Shown here in pieces: positions 1-6,177 of a stretch of DNA of 6,177 bases. Within the stretch, counting starts at the first letter, position 1; each line of letters starts with the position of its first letter. This DNA is from an uncultured Rickettsiales bacterium (lineage in GTDB: Bacteria > Pseudomonadota > Alphaproteobacteria > UBA8366): the NCBI GenBank assembly GCA_913046825.1, contig CAJWTF010000180.1, forward strand, positions 1 to 6,177. Reading direction: 5' to 3'. A model generated the notes under the pieces. That model ran no database searches, was not told where the DNA came from, and worked only from the letters and a program-made list of their open reading frames with translations. Both the position numbers and the translations under genes were made by a program.

Positions 1-1501
1 ACAGGTCGGAAATGATTTGCGGAAAACTGGTCTCGTGCCCTTGGCCGATGGCTTGAGTGCCGGTGGTGAAGGTGATCGCATCGTCTTCATCGAAACGCAG
101 TTCCACGTTTTCATCGGGCGCTCCGAAGGTCGCTTTGATGTGATAGGCTAGGCCCATGCCGCGCAGGTGGCCTGCCGCCTCGGTAGCTGACTTGCGGCTA
201 TCGTAACCCGCCTCCGCCTTTTTCACCGCAGTCGCTAAGTTTTTTTGGAAGACGCCGCTATCCATCGTGGCGCCGACTGCATTGGTGAACGGCATGGCTT
301 CGACAGAGACCAGGTTTTGTGCCCTAAGATCCGCGGGCTCCCGGCCGGTCTCGCGCGCGGCGCGGTCGACCAGGCGTTCCATGATATTGGCGAATTCGGC
401 AAAGCCCGGTCCGCGGGTGACACCGATGGGAACCGTGTTGGTATAGACCGCGCCGACATCCACATAAATCGCGGGAATGCGGTACGGCCCGCCCGGCAGC
501 TTTACGAATTGTTCCGTGAAAATGCGGGCCATGCTACCGGTGAGATAGGCGCCGAGATTGCCCCAGCTTTTGACCCGAAGTGCCGCAAAGTTGCCATTCG
601 CATCAAGCGCCAATTCCGCATGGGCGTCATTGTCCCGCGCCTGGTGGTCGGAGACAAAGCCGTCACTGCGCGCGTTGATCCATTTGACCGGACGCCCGGT
701 GATACCCGCCGCCCAACACAAAAGGACCTGCTCCGCGTACATGAAATTTTTAACGCCGAACCCGCCGCCGACATCGGGTGCGATCAATCGCACCATCGTT
801 GTGTCGACGCCGAGGGTCTCCGCTACCCGATCGCGCGCCATGTGCAGGCTTTGGGCCGAGGCATGCAATGTGTAACGGCCGGAGTCCGGATCGTACGTGC
901 CGATGGCGCCGCGCGGCTCCATGGAATTGGTGACGATGCGGTGATTGCGGATATCGAGACGGGTTACATGCGCGGCGGCTTCAAAGGCGACATTCGCCGC
1001 CCGCTGGTCGCCGACAGACCATTCGAGACAAATGTTCTCGGCGTCGCCGGAGTTCAGCGCGGCTTCAATGCGGATGAGCGCGGGCAGCGGCGCGTAGTCC
1101 ACGTCGATCAACTCCGCCGCGTCGAGGCCCGCGGAGTGACTTTCGGCAATGACCAGCGCGACCGGCTCTCCCGCGTAGCGAACCCGCTCTTTTGCCAGTG
1201 GATATTGCGTTGGAAAGGAAAACGGCTCATCCGAATAAACATTTACTTGCTCGTAGGGTTGGAGCGGTCCAATCCCTGCCGCGTCCAAATCCGCCCCGGT
1301 CAGAACCGCGAGCACGCCCGGCGCCGCTTTCGCGGTGGAGGTATCGATGCTCTTCATGTCTGCATGGGCATGCGGGGAGCGCAGTACGACCACATGCGCC
1401 ATATTATCGAGCTGCATATCGTCGACGTAACAGCCGGCCCCAATTAGGAAGCGGGCATCCTCGACCCGGCGCGGTGTATCGCCAATCTTGAGCGTTGGCA
1501 T
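1..1501 (-). CDS. Xanthine dehydrogenase-family molybdopterin-binding large subunit (partial, C-terminus off the left edge)
   Basis: Large catalytic subunit of a Mo-containing hydroxylase of the xanthine dehydrogenase / aldehyde oxidase / CoxL family, which hydroxylates aldehydes, N-heterocycles or CO in the cytoplasm together with FAD and 2Fe-2S subunits. The first 500 residues are visible; family members are usually about 750-800. Residues ~15-140 form the a/b hammerhead domain, with YVDD, LRSPHAHA and the A-G-E-P-V-A block at 110-115. The cofactor domain begins after ~155: VGGGFGVK at 244-251, a loop VTRGPGF at 361-367 where the family often has AYRGAGR, and GQGHET at 486-491. The catalytic Glu near the C-terminus lies outside the window. 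The start is supported by GGAGG (complement of 1508-1512) six bases upstream and by the usual RRVEDARFL N-terminus. The AYXCSFR loop of true form I CO dehydrogenase is absent, so CO is unlikely as substrate; the real substrate is unknown. No partner subunit lies upstream, so any partners must follow it beyond the left edge or lie elsewhere. Confidence 0.93.
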   Translation of the reverse strand, partial: MPTLKIGDTPRRVEDARFLIGAGCYVDDMQLDNMAHVVVLRSPHAHADMKSIDTSTAKAAPGVLAVLTGADLDAAGIGPLQPYEQVNVYSDEPFSFPTQYPLAKERVRYAGEPVALVIAESHSAGLDAAELIDVDYAPLPALIRIEAALNSGDAENICLEWSVGDQRAANVAFEAAAHVTRLDIRNHRIVTNSMEPRGAIGTYDPDSGRYTLHASAQSLHMARDRVAETLGVDTTMVRLIAPDVGGGFGVKNFMYAEQVLLCWAAGITGRPVKWINARSDGFVSDHQARDNDAHAELALDANGNFAALRVKSWGNLGAYLTGSMARIFTEQFVKLPGGPYRIPAIYVDVGAVYTNTVPIGVTRGPGFAEFANIMERLVDRAARETGREPADLRAQNLVSVEAMPFTNAVGATMDSGVFQKNLATAVKKAEAGYDSRKSATEAAGHLRGMGLAYHIKATFGAPDENVELRFDEDDAITFTTGTQAIGQGHETSFPQIISDL

Positions 1502-1550
1502 CGTATTCCTCCGTAACATCAAGAATTAACGCGTGGAGAGAAGGTGGCAA
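1502..1550. promoter_or_regulatory. Compact divergent intergenic region with two ribosome binding sites
   Basis: This 49-bp gap separates the start codons of two divergent genes. The leftward gene has GGAGG as the complement of 1508-1512. The rightward gene has AGAAGG at 1539-1544, six bases before ATG 1551. Only about 26 bp remain between the two sites, so at least one promoter must overlap coding sequence. TTG-type -35 candidates exist on both strands, but none is paired with a convincing -10, so no promoter is called. Transcription from this region is inferred from gene orientation alone. Confidence 0.5.
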
Positions 1551-2375
1551 ATGCGATTTTTCTGGCACCGTCGCCCGTCACGCCTACTCTTGTTCTCCGT
1601 CATGAAGCGTCCTGATCTTGATAACCGCCGTTTGACCTTGCTGGTCGGGGCCACGGTGGTGGCGATTGCCCTTTATTTTCTGCTCCTGCCAGGCATGCCG
1701 GAAGTCTGGCGTACGCCCGGCAGTCCGCAGCTTTACCTAATGGGTGTGTCCGGTGCGGTCCTGTTGTTGATGGCGGCGAGCTTTTCGGTGGCCAAACGAG
1801 GAAAGAGCAAGGCCTCTCCGGTGGCCTGGTTCGCGGCGCATGTGAACCTCGCGTGCGTGGGCACACTGTGCATCGCTATTCACTCGGTCGGTTATATGCG
1901 CCGGCCGCCGGCCTTGCTGATCCTGGCTCTGGTCGCGCTCGCGGCACTCGGTGTTTGGGCTCGCATTTATGGGGCGCGGCGCATGGCGGCGACCATGGGG
2001 ACAAAACGCCCCGCTTTCGGTACGCCGGATCCGGAATTGCAGGCGCGGCTTCGCGGCTTGATCGAGCGTAAGCAAGCCACATTGGCGGCGCTCGATCCGG
2101 CGGCATCGGAAGCGCTGTTTTCGCCGAACCTGTCGCACTGGCTCCGCAATCCGGCTCGCACGTGGTCTTATCTGCGGTTGGTGCGCGAAGAGGAAGTGTT
2201 GATCGGTGCCCGTGAAAGCGTCGGACGGGCGCAGGCATATTGGCGGGCGGCGCATTTGAGCTTGGCCGCACTATTCGTGGTCGGTCTTTTCATCCATGTG
2301 ATCACTGTGACTTTCTTTGCCGGTTATGTCGCCGATGGCGGAGAGATTTATTGGTGGCATTTGACCAAGTGGTAA
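1551..2375 (+). CDS. Probable di-heme cytochrome b-type membrane subunit of a molybdoenzyme complex
   Basis: Integral membrane protein of 274 residues, inferred to be the quinone-linked membrane subunit for the Mo/Fe-S protein encoded 10 bp downstream. Five hydrophobic segments are visible at about 27-49, 58-80, 92-115, 119-140 and 230-261, with a ~90-residue charged loop between the fourth and fifth. Segment 3 contains His97 and His111, and segment 5 contains His235 and His249. Both pairs are 14 residues apart. By the positive-inside rule both helices run from cytoplasm to outside, so the pairs can face each other and hold two stacked b hemes, as in cytochrome b of bc1 complexes. I do not recognise a named family, and the function rests on the His pattern and the neighbour. 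ATG 1551 is preferred because AGAAGG lies six bases upstream. An in-frame GTG at 1533 would add six residues; ATG 1602 lacks a ribosome binding site. The heme count is a prediction. Confidence 0.75.
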   Translation: MRFFWHRRPSRLLLFSVMKRPDLDNRRLTLLVGATVVAIALYFLLLPGMPEVWRTPGSPQLYLMGVSGAVLLLMAASFSVAKRGKSKASPVAWFAAHVNLACVGTLCIAIHSVGYMRRPPALLILALVALAALGVWARIYGARRMAATMGTKRPAFGTPDPELQARLRGLIERKQATLAALDPAASEALFSPNLSHWLRNPARTWSYLRLVREEEVLIGARESVGRAQAYWRAAHLSLAALFVVGLFIHVITVTFFAGYVADGGEIYWWHLTKW

Positions 2376-2385
2376 GGGGCTAGCA

Positions 2386-5310
2386 ATGGGCCGTCTTTCT
2401 CTCATGTTCGATCTCGAGCGATGCATCGGGTGCAAGAGCTGTGAGGCCGCTTGCAAACAAGAGCACGGCTTGGGCCCAGGGGAGTACCGCAACCGGGTTG
2501 TCTGGCTGCCGGACGGCGGGGCACCTGGCCTCGATTTTCTCACCGTGGCGTGCCAGCACTGCGAACGGCCGGCTTGTCTGCGCGCTTGCCCAGTCAATCC
2601 GAAGGCAATTGCGAAAGATCCCGACACCGGCGTGGTGTCGGTGAACGAAGACCTCTGCACCGGTTGCGGCGAGTGCGTCACCGGCTGTCCTTATGGGGCC
2701 ATGGGGTATGACCCGCGCGGCCATCACGCCGTTAAATGCGATCTTTGCTCCGACCGGCGCAGCGAAGGCATGGGGCCAGCGTGTGCCAGCGTGTGTCCGG
2801 GCCAAGCCATTACATTCGGCGACCGGGACGATCATGTGGCGGCGGCGGAAGCGGATGGCCGCGCGATCCGTGATCACGATTCTTTTTTATTGGGCCCGGC
2901 GACGGTCTATCTCGACCGATTGGACCAGCCTGAGAATTCAGCGCCGCTGCATGAACGCAAACAACCCGCTGTCGTTGACCCGCCGGCAGCGCAGCGCGCG
3001 TTCGACGGAAATGGCGCGGACTTTCCATATGGTGTCGACCGCCCGGACCGCAAACCGGACCGGGTCGAGCCCGGCAGTTGCACGCTGTGCTTTAACACTT
3101 GTAGCGTGAAGTTCCATTTCGCGGTCGACAAGCTGGTGAAAGTGACTGGCAATGAAGAAGACCCGATCCTAAACGGCCGGGTCTGTCCGAAATCGCAGCA
3201 TACCCTGCAGATGTATCACAACGACCGGCGGCTGACGCAGCCTTTGAAGCGCGTCGGCGAACGCGGCGAAGGCAGGTTCGAGCCGATCAGTTGGGAGCAG
3301 GCTTTCGACGAGATCGCGGCCAAGATCGGCCCACTGCGGGAGATGGAGCCGGAGGCGCTCGGCATCTTTGCCGGAACGCGCACCGGGATGATTACGATCC
3401 GCGGCTTCATTCGGATGTTCGGCCAGATGTGGGGTACGCCGAATGTGGAAACCACCGATCCATTCTGTGCCGCCGGTAAGAATCTCAGCTATGCTCTGAC
3501 GCATGGGGCGAATGGTTGCGGTAATTCCTATGTCGAAGATGATATCGGCAGCGCCGGCATGTACCTTTATATTGGCGACAATCAGGCGGAGACCCGGCCG
3601 GTCTATTTCGGCATGGTCAATAATTGGCGCGTCAAGAACCGCACCAAAATGGTGGTGGTCGACCCACGCTTCACCCCGACTGCCAGCAAGGCGGATCGCT
3701 GGCACGGCATCCGGCCTGGCACTGACATGGCGCTCGGCCTGGCGATGTGTCAGCACATTCTAGCCAACGATCTGCAAGATCAGCGCTATTGCGAGGGTTG
3801 GGTCGAAGGTTGGGAGCGCTGGCGCGATTTCCTCAACGAACAGGGCTATACGCCGGATTGGGCGGCGGGTATCACCGGTCTTTCGGGGGATGAAATCCGG
3901 CGCTTGGCGAAAGAGGTCGCGGAAGCCGATGGCTGCGTAATTTTCTGTAGTCGCGGCATCAACCAGCATACGAATTCGGTGCAAACCAATCGGGTGTTCA
4001 TGTTCCTCGCCGCGATTACCGGCAATTGGGGCCGCAAGGGAGGCGCCTATATGAACATGTCCTTTGCGCCGGAACTTTGGGCCGATGCGCCGCAAGAACG
4101 TCGCGCCCCGATTACCAAACCTAAAATCCGCAAGAGCCCGGCCGGTTGGACAGAGGCAATGCTGCGCGGCGAACCCTATCGGTTGAAGGCACTGATCGCG
4201 GGTAATAACCCGATGTCGCAATGGCCGAAGCAGGAAGCGACGCGGGAGGCCTTCAAGGGGCTCGATCTGTTGGTGCATATCGACTTGTTCCACAACGAGA
4301 CCTCGGCCTTCGCGGATTATGTCCTGCCTGCCGCCCCTGCGATCGAGGCTGGCGATATTGGCCGGGCCAATGACGACCGGCGGATCGTTTGGGTCGACCG
4401 GTTGATCGATCCGCCCGGTGAGGCAAAACCGGATGCCTGGATCTGGACTGAGCTCGGCAAGCGTTTTGGCTTCGATGACGTTTTGAAGGAAGAATATAAG
4501 GACACCGCGAAATTTTGGGATGCGGAGATGATCAAGCATCCCACATTGCGCGGGTTGACCCAGAAGCGGTTACACTCGCGGCCCTATCGCTGGGTGCGGT
4601 TTCCGGTCGCGAGCGAAGAGGCGGAAGAACAAGATACGCTGTTCATGGAAGGGACGACCGCGGCGGGTGCGCCCGAGGGGTATCGCTTCAATACTACGAA
4701 CGGCAAACTGCAATTCTGGACCGAAGACCTCGACCAGAAATTCCAAACCATGGGTCTCTCCGCCCTGCCAGTGTTCTACAGCGAGCGCGAGCAGCTTATC
4801 GATCTACCTTATGTGCAGCTGGACGGCGGCGACGATATCGACGGCATCATTTCGCCGTTTTATCCCAATACTCTGGCGGTGCCGGGGCGCATTGTCTCGC
4901 CAAATCACGAGACGCCGGGCGACAAGCTGCGCCAGGAAGGCTACGACACAGAGCTGGTGACTGGACGCCCTCCCGCCCCGCATTTCCACAGTTGGACCCA
5001 CTATTTCTGGCAATCCCAGGAAATGTGGCCCGATCTCTATGTACAAATGCATCCGGAGAAGGCCGCCTCTTTGGCGGTCGAAGATGGCGAGACGGTACGG
5101 GTCGAGACGTCGCACGGCTCTATCGAAGCGCGTGCTTGGATTACGCAGGGGATTCGTAAATCCGCGGTGTTCGTGCCCATCGGTTGGGGTGAGAAGCAGC
5201 CCTATCATCCATGGCGGTCGGTGAACTTCATGACCGACAAGACGCAACGCGACCCAATTTCGGACCAAACCAACCTGAAGACCTTGCTCTGCCGCGTGGC
5301 AAAGGCTTGA
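2386..5310 (+). CDS. Fused 4Fe-4S electron-transfer subunit and molybdopterin oxidoreductase catalytic subunit (CISM/DMSO reductase superfamily)
   Basis: A 974-residue cytoplasmic redox enzyme that joins two normally separate subunits. Residues 1-~178 are a DmsB/PsrB/SoeB-like ferredoxin with 16 cysteines in four groups (13/16/19/23, 56/59/64/68, 91/94/97/101, 118/121/133/137), enough for four 4Fe-4S clusters. A Pro- and charge-rich linker follows (~178-228). The catalytic part (~229-974) is about 745 residues, close to PhsA/PsrA-type subunits. It begins with another cluster motif (Cys232, 235, 239, 267), has Cys361 in DPFCAAGK as the likely Mo ligand, and ends with a molybdopterin-dinucleotide-binding domain from ~856 (TGRPPAPHFHSW to the C-terminus). 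There is no twin-arginine signal, so it should stay in the cytoplasm, bound to the membrane through the upstream cytochrome b-like protein. AAGGGG at 2374-2379 lies six bases before the ATG. The family includes thiosulfate, polysulfide, arsenate and sulfite enzymes. The neighbouring TauE/SafE gene makes a sulfur oxyanion, perhaps sulfite, the leading but unproven substrate. Confidence 0.92.
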   Translation: MGRLSLMFDLERCIGCKSCEAACKQEHGLGPGEYRNRVVWLPDGGAPGLDFLTVACQHCERPACLRACPVNPKAIAKDPDTGVVSVNEDLCTGCGECVTGCPYGAMGYDPRGHHAVKCDLCSDRRSEGMGPACASVCPGQAITFGDRDDHVAAAEADGRAIRDHDSFLLGPATVYLDRLDQPENSAPLHERKQPAVVDPPAAQRAFDGNGADFPYGVDRPDRKPDRVEPGSCTLCFNTCSVKFHFAVDKLVKVTGNEEDPILNGRVCPKSQHTLQMYHNDRRLTQPLKRVGERGEGRFEPISWEQAFDEIAAKIGPLREMEPEALGIFAGTRTGMITIRGFIRMFGQMWGTPNVETTDPFCAAGKNLSYALTHGANGCGNSYVEDDIGSAGMYLYIGDNQAETRPVYFGMVNNWRVKNRTKMVVVDPRFTPTASKADRWHGIRPGTDMALGLAMCQHILANDLQDQRYCEGWVEGWERWRDFLNEQGYTPDWAAGITGLSGDEIRRLAKEVAEADGCVIFCSRGINQHTNSVQTNRVFMFLAAITGNWGRKGGAYMNMSFAPELWADAPQERRAPITKPKIRKSPAGWTEAMLRGEPYRLKALIAGNNPMSQWPKQEATREAFKGLDLLVHIDLFHNETSAFADYVLPAAPAIEAGDIGRANDDRRIVWVDRLIDPPGEAKPDAWIWTELGKRFGFDDVLKEEYKDTAKFWDAEMIKHPTLRGLTQKRLHSRPYRWVRFPVASEEAEEQDTLFMEGTTAAGAPEGYRFNTTNGKLQFWTEDLDQKFQTMGLSALPVFYSEREQLIDLPYVQLDGGDDIDGIISPFYPNTLAVPGRIVSPNHETPGDKLRQEGYDTELVTGRPPAPHFHSWTHYFWQSQEMWPDLYVQMHPEKAASLAVEDGETVRVETSHGSIEARAWITQGIRKSAVFVPIGWGEKQPYHPWRSVNFMTDKTQRDPISDQTNLKTLLCRVAKA

Positions 5311-5314
5311 TTTT

Positions 5315-6061
5315 TTGACTTTGGTAGAAATTTTGATGATGGCCGGGGCGATATTCTTTACCTGCACGCTTACGACCTCGACTGGTGTCGGCGGCGGCAC
5401 GCTCCTGCTGGCCTTGATGCTGCAGTTCATGCCACCTGCGGCGGCAATTCCCGTGCATGGCGCGGTGCAATCCTTCTCAAACGGATGGCGTGTTTGGCTG
5501 CTACGCGAGAACATGCAGTGGCCGATCATATTGCGTTTTGGCATACTGATGCCGCTGGGGATTGCGGTGGGCCTGTGGCTGTTTCAGGAGATGCCGAGGG
5601 AATGGGTGCAGGTTCTGATCGGCGGATTCATTTTACTGACCTTATTCTCGCACGGCCTCAAATCGCTCCGCGACTGGGAACTACCGTTATGGCTGTTCAT
5701 TCCGTCCGGGTTTGTCGTTGGCGCATTGAATATTGTCGTTGGTGTCGTCGGCCCAGTGTTGAGCACTTTTTTGGTCGGGCGCAATCTGTCTCGTCAATCT
5801 TTGGTGGTGACAATCAGCGTGTTCTCCTTAATGGGACACGTTTTCAAGGTAATTGGATTTGCCATTATAGGATTCAGTTTTACCGAGTATGGCCTCGCCA
5901 TTGTGGCTATGATCCCGTCCATTGTGCTTGGCACTTATTTGGGCCGGCATCTGCTTGGCCGAATTAGTGATATATTTTTCAAGAGGCTCTTGAGGGTCGT
6001 ACTTGCTGTTTTGGCAGCAAAGCTTGTTATTTGGGACGGTATTTTGAGCCGTGCGTCGTGA
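5315..6061 (+). CDS. TauE/SafE-family membrane transporter (putative sulfite or small-anion exporter)
   Basis: Polytopic inner-membrane protein of 248 residues, typical for TauE/SafE (about 250). Around eight hydrophobic segments are visible, arranged as the two related halves of this family: the first half carries GVGGG at 24-28 and the second VVGVVGP at 141-147. The block PVHGAVQ and following SNGWRVWL (46-62) is characteristic of one TauE/SafE subgroup. Members export sulfite, sulfoacetate or related anions, and some may take up organic anions, so specificity is not certain. It follows the molybdoenzyme gene almost directly and is probably co-transcribed. The start is ambiguous. TTG 5315 leaves a 4-bp gap, with AAAGG at 5301-5305 nine bases upstream. 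ATG 5336 or 5339 would give 241 or 240 residues but lacks a good ribosome binding site. The gene looks less GC-rich than those upstream. In context it could remove sulfite that the upstream enzyme consumes, produces or fails to clear. Confidence 0.87.
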   Translation: MTLVEILMMAGAIFFTCTLTTSTGVGGGTLLLALMLQFMPPAAAIPVHGAVQSFSNGWRVWLLRENMQWPIILRFGILMPLGIAVGLWLFQEMPREWVQVLIGGFILLTLFSHGLKSLRDWELPLWLFIPSGFVVGALNIVVGVVGPVLSTFLVGRNLSRQSLVVTISVFSLMGHVFKVIGFAIIGFSFTEYGLAIVAMIPSIVLGTYLGRHLLGRISDIFFKRLLRVVLAVLAAKLVIWDGILSRAS

Positions 6062-6081
6062 TAGGTCGCTAAATTTTATTT

Positions 6082-6177
6082 GGTGCTGCCCCAGATAACA
6101 CGATATCGGATTTATCATGGGTATCATGCGCAAGAGCCGTCTCAGTCATGACAAAGAGGAACGTTTGATCGAGCATT
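6082..6177 (+). mobile_element. Left end of a probable IS1595-family insertion sequence (cut by window edge)
   Basis: The start of an IS1595-type transposase lies just downstream of the TauE/SafE gene, so the DNA between them should include the element's left terminus. A stretch beginning with GG at 6082 (GGTGCTGCCCCAGATAACAC) is a reasonable candidate for the terminal inverted repeat. The boundary is an estimate: the matching right end and the target duplication, 8 bp in this family, lie beyond the window. The transporter's stop codon at 6059-6061 precedes the candidate boundary by 20 bp, so the insertion seems to have spared that gene. Confidence 0.55.
6126..6177 (+). CDS. IS1595-family transposase, N-terminal fragment (continues past the right edge)
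   Basis: Seventeen codons are visible, reading MRKSRLSHDKEERLIEH. This closely matches the N-terminal signature of IS1595-family (ISXO2-like) transposases, which begin MRKSRLS followed by a KQ/KE...LIEHF helix ahead of a zinc-ribbon region and a DDE-type catalytic core. Those domains are outside the window, so whether the gene is intact is unknown. ATG 6126 is chosen because it gives the standard family N-terminus; an in-frame ATG at 6117 would add MGI. The assignment comes from recognition of a short stretch and needs the downstream sequence to confirm it. Confidence 0.7.
   Translation, partial: MRKSRLSHDKEERLIEH

Noticed and set aside
245..1447. A 400-codon open frame on the plus strand
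   Set aside because: It lies antisense to the xanthine dehydrogenase-family gene, whose minus-strand translation carries clear family motifs throughout. The plus-strand product is Arg-rich, low in recognisable motifs and typical of a shadow frame in GC-rich DNA.
1488..1550. Possible -35 boxes in the divergent gap (TTGGCA at 1495-1500 rightward; TTGCCA as the complement of 1545-1550 leftward)
   Set aside because: Each matches the -35 consensus at five of six positions, but no acceptable -10 box is found at 16-18 bp spacing on either strand.
3760..4539. A 259-codon open frame on the minus strand inside the molybdoenzyme gene
   Set aside because: It is antisense to conserved catalytic-domain sequence, matches no family I recognise and lacks a convincing ribosome binding site.
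4804..5544. A 246-codon minus-strand open frame spanning the end of the molybdoenzyme and the start of the transporter
   Set aside because: Both plus-strand proteins here are clear family members, and the antisense product has no recognisable domain.
6062..6081. A terminator after the transporter gene
   Set aside because: The stretch is AT-rich, but there is no stem-loop followed by a T run.

Overview
The window reads as chromosomal DNA from a moderately GC-rich bacterium, most likely an alphaproteobacterium. That assignment is an inference from codon choice, protein style and gene content, because no rRNA or other marker gene is present. Four protein-coding genes and the start of a fifth fill almost all of it. 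No tRNA, rRNA, CRISPR array or clear terminator was seen.

Layout. Positions 1-1501 (minus strand) carry the first 500 codons of a molybdopterin-binding large subunit of the xanthine dehydrogenase / aldehyde oxidase / CO dehydrogenase family, cut by the left edge. A 49-bp gap separates its start codon from a divergent plus-strand operon. The operon consists of a small membrane protein with two histidine pairs arranged like a di-heme cytochrome b (1551-2375), a 974-residue fusion of a four-cluster ferredoxin subunit to a complex iron-sulfur molybdoenzyme catalytic subunit (2386-5310), and a TauE/SafE-type membrane transporter (5315-6061). The last ~95 bp look like the left end of an IS1595-family insertion sequence, with the first codons of its transposase (6126-6177).

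How the parts may work together. The operon has what a membrane-bound respiratory molybdoenzyme needs: a cytoplasmic Mo/Fe-S catalytic unit, a built-in chain of four more Fe-S clusters, and a di-heme membrane subunit that could pass electrons to or from the quinone pool. TauE/SafE proteins move sulfite and other small sulfur or organic anions, so the best guess at the substrate class is sulfur oxyanions, with a sulfite dehydrogenase comparable to SoeABC as the leading hypothesis. The architecture differs from SoeABC in two ways: the Mo and Fe-S subunits are one polypeptide, and the membrane subunit is a heme protein rather than an NrfD/DmsC-type protein. The substrate cannot be fixed from sequence alone. 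The divergent xanthine dehydrogenase-type gene may belong to a separate pathway.
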